From Ziziphus jujuba (taxonomy: Eukaryota; Streptophyta; Magnoliopsida; Rosales; Rhamnaceae), in assembly GCF_031755915.1 (NCBI RefSeq), contig NC_083384.1, positions 17,577,001-17,641,000 on the forward strand: a stretch of DNA of 64,000 nt. Direction: 5' to 3'. Positions within the stretch are counted from its first letter, which is position 1; each line of letters opens with the position of its first letter. This document shows, in pieces, positions 22,708 through 34,961 of this stretch. The notes under the pieces were generated by a model. It saw nothing but the letters and a program-made list of their open reading frames with translations, did no database searches and was not told the DNA's origin. Position numbers and translations under genes: made by a program.

Positions 22708-24590
22708 TACATTCGCCTAATAGTGACTTTAACTTCCCTCTTGTGCAACTTTCCTTCTCATGCCCACTAATTAAGGATAGTCAAATTGGTCCACGAGAAC
22801 ACGATCTACAAGTCTTGGTCATAGTCGAACGCTAACCATAAGGTGCTTCTAAAGCATGCATCCTTAAACCAACAACCAACTCTCGTAACTCGATCAGCAA
22901 TCCAAAAGGTAAGATTAGAACTTAAGTCTAATTTCCTCAAATACTGGTATCACCAAGTTAAGGTTGAGATTAATTCACTTATCTTCGATTACCCTCCTAG
23001 TACTTACAATTATAAAACCCTTGCTCCTCATTGATTTACCAATAGTCTTAACCTCGACAAACATCAATCTTTCTTTTAACTAAATTCATCAAGGTCATGA
23101 ATAAAATTCTCAACATCCAAATACCATTCTTGAAAACCCTAAGTTTTCCCAATTTCAAATAGATTCCATGAATCCACACCTCAAGCAATAAGAAATTTAA
23201 ATCTTAATTCTAGCATCACCACCAATACTATGAACAAATCACTAGATCCTTAACCCACACTTCTTAAATTCTAACTCCGTCCCAAAAATCATACTCCTTA
23301 TCATTGTAAATTATCACCAACAATATCAACCACCTTGAATCGATGAAGCACCATCAATACGAACCTTAAATCTCCAAGGAAATAAAATATCAAGATCTTA
23401 GCTTCTAGAATGAAAATAACCATGCTTAAACATCCAACCATGCCTAAGGAATCATCCTCATCTCATTAACCTCATCAACCACCAAGTAGAACTTTAGTCG
23501 CTATCCGGAGCTGGCTTGATTCTCTAAACGCTATCGTACCTTCTCTTTGTGAATGATAGTTTAAGCACGAAATCCATGTTTACATCTCCCTACTTTACTT
23601 GTCGGTGACTTAAGTACCTTTATTCGGATCTTGCAACTTCCTTTATCGTGCCAAACCACCATGTCATCCAGTGAGCATTCCATACGTCTTGGTACCCTTG
23701 GGGTGTATCGCATACTTTGAATCACGTGCTTCCTTTAAGATCTGCTTTTTGAACTCAACGATACCCTGCTTTGGATTCTCGACTGGCGATACTTAACCCT
23801 TAAGTCGCTCTTGGAAAAACCATAACATAAAACAAATAATAAAATATATTTTTCAAATATACCTAACTTGCATAGGCAATTGTTAAAACTCCACATTGAA
23901 AATCATATCTTAAAATCCATAGCATAAAATAAAATATGCACGCTTGTAATGGAGGTACGTACGACACCTTCTACATGTTACGTAATCCATGATTCCAACT
24001 GTCGCCGACACTCTGCTACCAATACAAACCAGGGTGGTTGCCTATATTGGCCGTCCAATCCCCTGGACTCGTAGGCAACATGATCATGGGGCTAGCTCTA
24101 CATGGACCACATTGGTTCGCCGCCTCCATATGGTGCAGTATAATATCAAACAATATAACATACAGATACATGTATGAACACAAACCAAAAATACTTGAAT
24201 AAAACACCTTTAATTTCAAATACCACTTTGAAAAGTATTTAATTTTGATAATCGATCAGAAAAATATTTTTGACGCCTTGAAATCGATCGATCGACACAC
24301 ATCCTTAGACAATCATCTTTCTCCTCCATGAACGAAACGGATACCATTCACGATGATAAGCTTGACCTTCAAAAAGAAAAGGCATCCTCGACCATCGACT
24401 AGGCCATAGGAATTTCCTGTTAGGCTAGATGATCCTAATTGACACCCTCGAAGATTAGAGTTATTCAACTCGGGCAACGAATTTACTTCGAGACAAACAG
24501 AAAGAACGCTTTCACACGGGTAAAACGAGAGATTAAACACGGATAGGATGCACAACAATGCACAGTCCCTTAGGAATACTAGAACCTAGA
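22708..24590 (-). other. Element T leader with decayed integrase-like relic
   Basis: 1.9 kb between the primer site and the ORF, without a long frame. The part around 23500-23800 resembles a highly mutated copy of the integrase zinc-finger region at 22080-22420 (compare GTCTTGGTACCCTTGGGGTG with GTACATCTTGGTACTTCCCG). The part near 24000-24140 recalls LTR sequence. The normal gag, protease and RT are missing. Confidence 0.6.
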
Positions 24591-24604
24591 GCTCTGATAC
24601 CAAC
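24591..24604 (-). promoter_or_regulatory. Element T primer binding site (initiator tRNA-Met)
   Basis: On the minus strand GTTGGTATCAGAGC directly follows the 5' LTR end (GGGTCCTGACA). TGGTATCAGAGC is the standard complement of the plant initiator tRNA-Met 3' end. Confidence 0.95.
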
Positions 24605-27007
24605 TGTCAGGACCCGTCCAGAATTCCTCCTCCGGAACCCTAGACAGCCCTGATCCCAGGGAAATACCACCGAACCTTCCAACGGAAAATCCGGCAGCAC
24701 CTCCCCTAAGGGATTTACTTACCACAAATTTACCTGCACTGAAAACACACTTCAAAAATATCCCCTTATTCCTCCCACAAACTACAAATTGGTTCCACAA
24801 ATTGCAGCACTTAAAAAAAATAAATACAGTAATCCAGTGCAAAATAAATACAACAAGAGTGAAAGAAATATTACAACTGCAATAAAAGAATAACAGGGTA
24901 CTTCACGAAGTAAAACAGCGAGGAAGATCAAGTCCGCTCCGAATGAACACCGACAACCTGGAACCTAGAGGAACGGAATTTAAGAGTGTGAGATGCTAAT
25001 CATCTCAGTGAGCGACCCTGCTACTATACCAGTAATAAGTATAAATAATAATTATTTGGAAATAATAATTTCTCTCAAAACCCTTACAATTCTCTCAGTT
25101 GGAAAGGTTCCCCTTTTAAAACAATTTCACAAAACCCTTTATCCATATTCCCCGAAAACCAAAACATCAATTAAATACCAGAAGCGGTAACAATTATATT
25201 TTTAATTCCAATTCAGTTTCCAAACATTTTATTTTTAAAACACAGTTCTGAAAATCATTTGATGCACCCACTATATACCAGTGGCGCCAACAGTACCCAG
25301 CGTCCCAAGGTACCGCCAGACAGGAGGTTATAGAAAGAAACCGGCATACGGTCGCGTGGCGTCCCACTGCGCCGCTGCTAACCTGGTGTCCCGGCCAATG
25401 GGGGGTGGCCACCCTCTCCGATGGCATCCACAGGACACCCTCATAATATCACCTGCGCGCTACTCACACCCACCTGCGCGCTAATCATATCCGTGTGCAC
25501 AATATCCATATCACATATACCATATCACATAATCAGAACACCAGTACGTGCACGGTGCATCTAAAAATCATAAAATCCACAATTTAAATTATAAAACAAA
25601 TTTCACATTTTTCATAAACATAGCGGGCATAATCCATCCGCTTGAACCGGGAAATTCTCCACAATTTCCTTATAATTAATACCATAAATCCCATGATTTT
25701 CAAATCCACCAACTCCCAAATCCATCAATTCAAATATCCACATTTTTTTCCAAGCATAAATAATTCTCAAAATCTCATAATCAAATCTCATAATATTTCA
25801 TGGGCATATTTTATAAAAATTGAAATCACCAACATAACCAAATATTTTCCTTGAAATATTTGAAATTCAAATCGTGCCCAATTTACCATTAAAACCACAC
25901 CAATTTCAAAATCCTCAAAACCATAAAATAATTCCACACGGCATAAATTTGTAGAATTCGCATTTTCTTAAATCCAATAAATTCATAAATAATTCTACAA
26001 TAAATCCAATAAATATTTGGCACATAGAAATTAAATTCCAAATATTTAATTCACACATAATATATTCATCAATTAAATTCCCCAAAATTAATTTGAAGGT
26101 GGGTCACTCACCTGGAGCACGCAATTAACCCATGATCCACTACGGGATCAATTCTACGACTCACCGGTGCTCCTAGAACAAAATTCACAGACAGTCAAAT
26201 AAATTAATATTTTATTCGGGTAAATAATACCCGGTACCCGGGGGGTCAAAACACAAACGATAACTAAAATTTACGAATTATATACCGAATCGAAGCTCGA
26301 GTGATGCTAATCACAGATCCGGTCTTAATTTCCGATGATCGTACCCGACGGGGTTGGAATTTTATCGGGAAGCTTTTCGGGTTTCGGCTCTGCAATTCTC
26401 CCAAACCGTCGCGAATTGGTGGAAACGGAAGTCGGATTTGGGTTCAGGAGGTCGAACACTGCGGACTGGAGCTGGCCGGAATTTTCGGGTACTCGCCGGA
26501 ACAGTAATTTCCGGCGGGCCGCCACGTCACCGGCAACCGTCGCCGGAACAGTAATTTCCGACGGTGGCCGTTTGCTGTGAAATTTTGCAGATTTGTAGAT
26601 CGTGAGGAGAGCAATCCAACGGGACCGACGGTGAGCAAAACGGAGGTCGGACGGCGGAGAAATCACCGTTTGAAGATTTTTGACCCCTCGCCGGAAAACG
26701 CTCCGATCCCGGCGCGTCGGTGGTCCGATGGCCGTGATTTTTGGTGGGTAGGCCGGACTTGAGGAGAGGATGTTGGGTGTATGGCGCGTGTACTGTAGAT
26801 CGGCCGGAATAGTGCCGATTCGCGGTGGCCGGCGGTGGAGGGAGAAAAATCGCCGCCAAACTTCGGACGTCCGATCCGGGCGCGTCCGGCGGCCGTTCGC
26901 CGTGAAATTTGGAGGTTTTGCCGGAAATGAGGTGGGCAAGCTTTCTGTCCGGCGCGTGTACAGTAACTCGGCCGGAACAGTGGCAAAATCCGGTGGCCGG
27001 CGGTGGC

Positions 27008-27038
<31 letters not shown>

Positions 27039-27563
27039 CTTCTCTCTCTTTCTCTCTCTTCCCCGAGAGTTTTTCAAAATTAAAACCCTGCATGACACTG
27101 TTCATGCCACGTGGACCAATCAGAAACTGACACGTGGCGTTTCACTGTTCACCGACCCAAAAAAAAATATTAAAATAATACGGTATCCGGTAAATTTCAA
27201 ACGTCCATAACTTTTTAACCGGATGTCCGTTTTGAGCGTGCCGCTAGTCTGTGAACTCGTATCGACGAGCACTTCACAACCATGCATGAGTCAAAGCTCA
27301 ATTCCCCATAAACAAAAAGTCAACTCCGGCACCCCTTGGACAGTTTGGACCGCAACTTGTTTCGTCCATAACTTTCAAACCGTAGCTCCGTTTTCGACGT
27401 GCTACCAGACTACGAACTCGTGGCATCGTGCACTTCGCCACGGTACCCTAGTCAACTCAAAATTCTTACCGAGTCAAAAAGTCAACTTTTGACCCCCTTC
27501 GGTCAACGGTCAACCTCGGTCAACGTGCACGGATTCCGGTGCGATTCGGGACGGGGTGTTACA
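24605..27563 (-). repeat. Element T, 5' LTR (2,959 bp)
   Basis: Same sequence as 17818-20776; no difference was noticed, and shared frames in several reading frames translate identically. It drives the minus-strand transcript in this element's orientation. Confidence 0.95.
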
Positions 27564-27596
27564 CAAAACCCGTCGAGAGAGAGTGAAGCGTAACAA

Positions 27597-27700
27597 GTAG
27601 TTTTGTCTAATATTGTTATGTCTATCTGTTTTTCTTTTTTTCTTTTTTTTAATTATTTTTTGATAAGGATTGTTTTTGTTCTTAATAAAGCTTGTTTTTA
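27597..27700. repeat. About 100-bp direct repeat also present left of element T
   Basis: AGTAGTTTTGTCTAATATTG ... TTCTTAATAAAGCTTGTT matches 17318-17415 (AGTAGTTTTGTCTATTATTG ... TTCTTAATAAAGCTTGTT). The pair flanks the Cassandra relic plus element T. Confidence 0.7.
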
Positions 27701-30700
27701 ATTTTTGCTTAGTTATACTATTTAGTAAACCTTCTGATGGTAGTTGGTCACCCTTGTAGTGTTTGTTATTATAATTATTTTTTTCTCACATCAGTTTTAC
27801 AAAAGCTTAGTTTGATATTGTTGTTACTTCTGAAAAAATCTACTTTAGCTATGTTGGAAAAACAATCAGCTAAAGAAAAAATAATACTGGAGGCACCATT
27901 TAGTCTACCAAGTTATTTACTAAGTTACATATATCATCATTTAATTTATTTATATTTAGATACACTTATCCTTTTAAGGGTTGACTTATTTTTATTTAGG
28001 TTATATTTAGATATTAACCAATCAAAAATAATATACTTGGTAAATAATTTAGTAGACTAGATGGTACCTATAACATTACTCAAGAAAAAAATTAGTTAAG
28101 TTTTGGTAACCAATCATTTCATAATTGTTGTACATTTTAAAATTAGTATTTGAGCGCGTAGTAACTAATAATTACTTTAACTGTATATAAAATTAGTATC
28201 TTCAATTATAAACAATTAAAAAAGTTAAAATCAGAATTTCAAAAGCAAGACTTTTATTGCTTTTCAAAATCTGCTATTAGATGATATAGATTTTTGTAAA
28301 ATTTTAATTTTTTTTTTCTTTTAACTTTACAAAACAGATAAACTAGTTTTAAATTTTTTGATAATAAGTTTTAAAGCTCCAAAAACAAGTCCAAATGAAG
28401 CTAGATCTTTGGATAGACCACATGGAGTATTTATTTTCAAAAGAGTTTTGTTATTTGTCGTTAGTATTGATAATCAACAGTGGAACCATTGTTGACATAA
28501 TGTAGATACATAGTTTCACACCACCATGTTGAATCAACTCCGAGCAAGATTTTTGCAAAATAAAAACACATGAAGGCTTCTAGGGTACCGATATTGTGCC
28601 GACCAAACACGCTTTGATGCTCAAGTTAGACAGTGATCTAGCATTCACTTAGTTGGGTGTTGATTCTCCTACCTTTTTATAAGAACTAGAATCCTTGGTC
28701 CTCAAGAAATACATCTTACCAATCCCTAATGGACTTGGACCATATAGCTTCAAACTTAGAAAAAGTTTCCTTATGTCCTAGGTTCTTGTTTCCTTTTCTC
28801 AAGTTGATTCTTGGGAACTCAAATATGTAAAGTTTTCGTAGTAATTTTTGTATATGTTCCTTAATCACAACAAGCAAATTTCCTTAATTTGGCATCATTG
28901 TTGGTTGATTCATGTTGATTTTGAGCTTGACGAGGCTTGACCACCCCAAATTAGGTTTTACTACTAAGACAGACATTGTTATCATTACTGGGTTGGACAA
29001 ACTAGAATTATACTTTACATTACCCTTGGACCCAATTGTACCTGAGGCTCATCATGTAAAGACTCATGTTTGATGTTTTCACTGTCTTAATTAATTATCC
29101 GACCTCAAGTTTGGTCACAAGCCTCAAAACAAAATATACCTACACAGTTAGCTTCCCCTCTTCCAAGTGAAGTGTTCAATTCAAGGAATCTATTAGTTCC
29201 AAGATTAAAGCTTCACAATTTTCTACAGATCCTTCATCATTACTCATAAAGTATGTTTGAGACTTTTCTATTGACACACTTGCCTTATGGCGACCTGTTC
29301 TTATTCTTGAAAAACATAATTATTGCTGCACTTTCACATTAAAGGTCCATTAATCCCTACAATTGATTTAAATTTTTGAATCTTCATCTCACCCATCAAT
29401 CACCTCCTATTTAAACCTTGTTGCTCACTTTTCTTCTTCATTTTTGCCTAAATTCTTAGAACTGTTTCTATTCACTTTATGTATTGAAAGAAGAATTCAC
29501 ATACTCTTCCAGGAATTGTTTCTACACTACTTTGATTTACTCTACAAAACACGAGCATCACTCTCCTACCAAGACTCTCTACTTTGGTTCGTAACTCACA
29601 AGTTTCAAGTTTCCTCCTTCATATGTTTCATGTGTTCTTCCTGAGTCAATTCTCCTTTGTTTTTTTAATCTAAATTTTCATTTTAAATGAATTCTTGTTT
29701 TTGATAAATATTTTGGAGAAGAACTTTTAGTTTTAAACAAAGACATTTCCCTCGGATATTTCAGAATGTCTTCCATTGTTTATGATCGTATAAACTTGTA
29801 TAAACAAAGAGATGAATATCAAGTGTTTGAAGATAAGCCAGTAGGATTACTTAACTTTTGAAAATCTCTCGAGGGAGAAAGCACCTCTTATACTCAAAAG
29901 ATTCCATAGATAACATATAAGCTCAAAAATTGATCTAGTTTCAAGTCGAGGCTTCTAATAAAGGAGCCATGGTTCTTGTTGAGGCTTCTACTAGGGAAGC
30001 CTTGGTTCCACTAGGAGTTAAGGATAGGACAGAGGAAGGGAAATTTGGCTTAATACCCACCCAAATAGGTGTTTAACAGTATTTACCCTATCTTTTGATT
30101 TTATTTTTATCTACCCACATTTTTTTATTATTCCAACTATTCCCTTACTAATAACCCATCCGCCCCATTCAATTTCTCTCTCTTTCTCTCTCTCTCTCTC
30201 TCTTTTTCTTCCTCTCTTTACTACCTCACCATAACTTTCAAATTCTTTTCCACCAAATCAAGATATCTGTTGTTCAATACAATAAAATTTTTTTAATGAA
30301 AAAATCACTCAGCTCAATTACTCTCTAATATTCAATCAAAAAGAGAATTAGAATGTTAATTTGTTGTAGAGATAGAGAAAGTTGTACAAGAGTTCATCAA
30401 TAGAGGTCCAAAACTTGAATTTGAGGCATTAAAGCAATATTGAAGTGATGGATTTACAAGTTCATAACTCTCTCAGTCATTGAAATTCTCTTGTAAAATC
30501 TCATACACAAAGAAATCACAACCCACTCCTTAGGCAATGTCTTAGTAAACTTACGATAACCCAGGTTTACAAATTTTATTTTGTATTTGTTATTTTCTAG
30601 TGTAATTTTAATTAAAGATATTTATTTTTATATCGGGGTTGATGTTGGTTAAAGGATGATAATTATTAGGTTATTAGAATGGTTAATGAGTATTTTGAGT

Positions 30701-30815
30701 TTAATAAGTAATACAACGATACAACTGCTAATTAAGTTTAAATGGAATTAGTGGAATGTGACAATTATATATATGCAGGAGAAAATTCATTATTTTCCAT
30801 CATGTTTAAGTCTTA
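27701..30815. other. AT-rich intergenic DNA, no gene recognised
   Basis: No open frame with a recognisable product. A CT-rich run lies at about 30174-30205. The segment 28400-30050 has a slightly higher GC content and a few Met/Cys-poor short frames, but I cannot assign it. Confidence 0.45.
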
Positions 30816-30819
30816 GGAA

Positions 30820-31440
30820 TATTATCGGTGGTTGTTATCGTGACTACTGATAGGCCATTGGTAATTTAGGTTGTGCAATTTTATGTTATTTTTTGTTAAT
30901 ATGTTAATTTGTTTTTTTTTTTTTTCAGTACAACTTCTATTATGATTATCACAACATAAATAATTGTAATATCAAATGGAGTATTATTAAAAAAACAAAA
31001 ATTATCACATGCACAAATTAAGAAAGAAATTACCGAAAACCCATTGGTCATACCAACAGGTGCCATTCGTAATTTTATATTAGAAAGTATATTATTCTAT
31101 AGAAAAATTACCAATGAATACTCTCGAGATTACCAATAGATCATTGATAATTTTGACTGTATAATTATTTTTTCAAAAGTGTTAATTTATTTACTTTTTT
31201 TTTCTTGCATTTCCTTATATTGTTTTTATCTATTTCTTAAGTTGTGACTCAGTGATGGCATATACAACATAAATAATTGTAGTACCATATAGAGCATTAT
31301 AAATAAACAAAAAAAAATAAAAATAAAAAAAAATTACCACATGCACAAATTAGCATAACAATTATCGAAAGGTATATCAAGAATACCAATGGATGCCATT
31401 GGTATATGGGAGAAACCATATATATATGTGGTACACTTGC
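30820..31440 (+). repeat. About 300-bp tandem repeat array, left block
   Basis: Roughly two diverged units share ATTGGTAATTT..GGTTG.GCA, CCACATGCACAAATTA, ATTACCGAAA and ..GATGCCATTGGTA motifs. The spacing of matching motifs is about 287-340 bp. The same units, in the same orientation, continue at 35395-36240. Confidence 0.6.
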
Positions 31441-31689
31441 ATGTATATTAAAGTGTTTGATATACCAATGTAGCTATTATTAGGTTGCAATTTGACCTTA
31501 GATTATAAATTTAATATCTTATTTATCTTGATCGACTATATTTGTTAATAGCAAGCAACTATTTGGTTAGGGGTAGTTGCTATAAAGTCTTCACACATTT
31601 AATTATGATTAAGTACGCTTTTTTCCTTTTTACTTTTGATGAAAATGCATTTAACTTTATTCATTCATTATCTTCAAAATGGAAATTCC

Positions 31690-33725
31690 CCCTCCAAATT
31701 GAGCATTAACCTCACTTTTTAACTTTTTAGCACGTAAATTTATACTTAGATGATATATGTAGTGGCCATGGTGATTATTAAGGAAAATTGTACATATCAC
31801 TTTTGCAATACTCTTATGTTTATCCGATATGGAAGATAAATTCTTGTCATCACCAAACGCTTATTTGAATCTGTTAAAAAATCATGTGTAGGCTGCATCA
31901 GTCTCCCCATGGCTAATTCCATAAGCAAGTGGATAAATTTGATTATTCCCATTCTAATATAATGTGATATATAACAGGCTTTTGTATATGTTCTTCAGCA
32001 TAGTTCATCTACAGCTACAACACACCTCATATGATGAGAAGGACTCTATAATGCTAGCTCCAAGTGCCATAAAAAAAATATAGAAATCTATTTTGACTGT
32101 TAGTTTCAATTCGAGCAAAAGTTCCCAGATTCTTGCTCTTTAAAACATAACTTCACAAGGGGAGTTTCACATATCACTCTTCAGGCGTACCCTACAAAGT
32201 TGAAAGTCCAGATTCTTAACTGCCCATGCTGTTCTATAGCTTATATTTACTCCATAATTATAGTGCATGTAATGTACAACATCAAGTGGTTTGTACTAAC
32301 ATGAAATCCCCATCAAACTTTGGTTGGATGATGTCTCTAACAACTAAATTTGTTGTTTGACGATGATCACAATTCATGATAGTTAAGGAGCAATTATGAA
32401 TATCTTGGATTTCACCCTGTAACTTTGTAGCATGCAATTGCTATTTGCAATTATCATTTACATAAACAACCTCATATCAGCTCCTATCTGATTTCTCAAC
32501 TTTGAATTCAAAATTTCTCCTCATTACATATAAACAAAGTTTCTTTTGTAACTCATTCTTATTCGAAAACAATTGGTTCTTTTGAATGACTTAACCTTCA
32601 TTAAACAATCATACGCAATGGTTGGCCATATGTGCAAATATCAATGAAGTTAACCCTGAATAATTTTTCACATGGTTGTCATTATAAGTCGAATCATTCA
32701 CGTAACTCGTATAGCCACCAGAATGTTACCATCATTAATATTACCATCATGAATATTACCAATCAAGCCATTATTATGGAGATCATCACCATAATAGTTG
32801 TCATCATGAGTCAAATTATATAACTACAAGGAATGTTATTGCCATCAATGTTAGCATGATGAATATTACCAATTAAACTATTACCATGAAAAGCATCACC
32901 ATGATGACTATCATCATGGGTATATTTCAAATGTTGTGTTTAACTTATGTCATGCCCCCCATCTTCATTTAGATCATTATTTACCTCATTTTGTAATCAT
33001 TTTCATAATCATGCCAACTATATTCTTTCAAATCATTCATCTTAAGATTATATACTACATTTTTGCACATTGTTTTCAGGAATTTGAGTTTTAGGGACTC
33101 GTGTATGAGTTTTAAGGACATGATGTTCAATCACTAAGGACTGGATTTCAGCTTCAGGGATATATATTCCTGGCTCTAGAACTTGACTTAGTGAGGCAAT
33201 AGATGTTTGTCTTTTGGTGGCCGCAACAAAGCATGATCCACTACCTGAAGCAAATGTGCTTCCATGCACATTTGAAAGGTATTCTATGCAGATTGTTATC
33301 TTCATGATTATTAAATTATGGAACCCTAGATGACACATCAACAATAAATGGAGATATATCTCGAGTTTTATGTAAAGTATACTCATCTATAAAACCTTAC
33401 ACATCACCATCATTGTTTACTACATATGGCTTGACACATCAATAATAAATGGAGATATATCTTGAGGTCTATGTAAAGTATACTCATCTATAAAACCTTA
33501 CACATCACCATCATTTTTTACTACATATGGCTTGCATGACAAAAATAGATCGTATATGAACTTTAAGGTTAAGTGATACTACATAAAATCCAAATTGAGA
33601 GCATTGTAGACAACATCTAGAAGTTCTGCCAATGTAGACTTCCCTTTTATATATACAATCTTTATTTTTGGATTTTAGTATGTCCACGTACCTTCTGTTC
33701 TTAAATTCCAAGTTCCATGATAAAA
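31690..33725 (-). pseudogene. MuDR-like (MULE) transposase pseudogene, N-terminal and catalytic part
   Basis: Minus-strand frames show, in order: an N-terminal MULE segment (GKSTLAELLDVVYNALNLDF, then VVKNDGDV and GFIDEYTLHRPQDISPFI, about 33410-33645); a His/Asp/Gly/Asn-rich repeated linker (about 32700-32930); the zinc-finger-like MuDR segment (LHATKLQGEIQDIHNC, DHRQTTNLVVRDIIQPKFDG, about 32290-32450); and the DDE core (YGVNISYRTAW, FMALGASII, VAVD, NGNNQIYPLAYGI, SDKHKSIAK, HHGHYIYHLSINLRAKK, down to 31690). The first two Asp of the DDE triad are visible. Many stops and frameshifts make it dead. It is broken off before the C-terminal domain, which lies just to the right on the opposite strand. 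Confidence 0.8.
33332..33533. repeat. 101-bp tandem duplication inside the MULE relic
   Basis: GACACATCAACAATAAATGG at 33332 recurs at 33433 as GACACATCAATAATAAATGG. Each unit runs through AAAACCTTACACATCACC to TACATATGGCTT. It duplicates the N-terminal segment that encodes FIDEYTLH. Confidence 0.9.
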
Positions 33726-33857
33726 AAAAAAAAAAAATTATAACTGAAATTTTTATCATTGATCGAAAAAATTAATTTGTTACTACAAAATAATTCTCTT
33801 TCTACCACAACCTTCAATTACTTAGCAAGGTCATAAAACTTTAAATCTTTTCTATAA

Positions 33858-34640
33858 AAGGTATTATGTCATTGTTTGATGATGCATGTAGAACATATAT
33901 TGTTAAGGAATTTGATATGGCAATGATAGAACTAGAAAAGATTAGTATTCAAGCTGCACAACATCTAATAAAGGCAAATCCTACCATGAATCGATCATTA
34001 GAAGAAGAATTAGGCAAAAAATTAGGATACATTCTGGGCTAGATCATATTTTTACGTCAAAAAGTACAATATCATGACAATAACATTATAAAGAGCATGA
34101 ATTTTGTGCTTTCTTGATGCCAGGAATAAACCCGTGTTGCCACAACTCGATCACATTTATAATTTATTATAAAGATGGTGGTATGAACGATGAAATAATG
34201 CAATTGCAATGCAAACTCTTGTTACTAACTGGTTGAAAAATATTATGCAACATCACTTAAATGATGCAAGAGAACTATGTGTCATTCCAATGAACTACTA
34301 TTAATTTCAGGTTGTTGACCATGGTCTGTTGGTTGGAGTACTCAATTCAGAAGTAAGACGTGCATGTGCAATGAATTCGACATAGATAGGTTTCTGTGCC
34401 TTCATGCATCTGTAGCATGTAAGATTGATATATTTCTCCATATACCCTTTACTTTGCACATTACTCAATTGAATCTCTCTCTGATGCATACTTAGAGATC
34501 ATATATCCACATGGGGATAAACGCCAATGGAATACTTTGGACGATGTCATAAATCAAATTGTACTTCCACCTGAAATTGCCAAAAAGTCAAGAAGACCAA
34601 AAAAGAAAAAGATCCTATCTCGAGGAGAAGATCATCAATA
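33858..34640 (+). pseudogene. MuDR-like (MULE) transposase pseudogene, C-terminal part (opposite strand)
   Basis: Plus-strand frames give LFDDACRTYIVKEFDMAMIE and LEKISIQAAQHLIKANP; then YNIMT, DARNKPVLPQLDHIYNLL, RWWYER, LVTNWLKNIMQHHLNDAREL; a SWIM-type zinc finger (C.EFDIDRFLCLHASVAC, about 34359-34415); SLSDAYLEIIYPHGDKRQW; and IVLPPEIAKKSRRPKKKKIL near 34557-34620. This is what normally follows the DDE core of a MULE transposase. Several stops and frameshifts are present. Its orientation opposes the N-terminal part at 31690-33725, so the element carries an internal inversion. Confidence 0.8.
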
Positions 34641-34961
34641 ATATAGATACGGGAGGGATAAATAGATTGATCATAGTAGAAAAGCATGCTTGGCCCTTGT
34701 ACCAATTGATAGCACTACCAACCAGCTACACCATTCAGGTTGTAGTACCGAAGGAGGAAATTTGTCTACCAGCAGTTGAGTACATTCTAGAGTTGGAATT
34801 AAATTTGTTTATGCTATCTTAATCGTTCGATGGTACCTTATTGCTTATACTGTAGGTAGGATGTGTTTTTTATTTATGCCATGTAAAAATTAAGCAATGT
34901 TCTATACATGTTATTAATAGTTGCTGGAAAAATTATCAAAGGCAATTTTCTTTAGTTTAAG

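Larger units (their letters stand above)
17818..27563 (-). mobile_element. Element T: complete Ty3/gypsy (Tekay-type) element, non-autonomous
   Basis: The 9,746-bp element has two 2,959-bp LTRs at an offset of exactly 6,787 bp and a perfect 5-bp duplication CAAAA (17813-17817 and 27564-27568). It reads on the minus strand: 5' LTR at 24605-27563, primer site at 24591-24604, leader at 22708-24590, one ORF at 20821-22707, polypurine tract at 20777-20788, 3' LTR at 17818-20776. The integrase type (MHPGSTKMYRTL...KYYWW, LQPLPIPVWKWE) and very long LTRs fit the Tekay/Del chromovirus clade. There is no RT and no complete RNase H or protease, so it must have moved with proteins from another element. 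The LTRs look identical, so insertion was recent. Confidence 0.95.
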
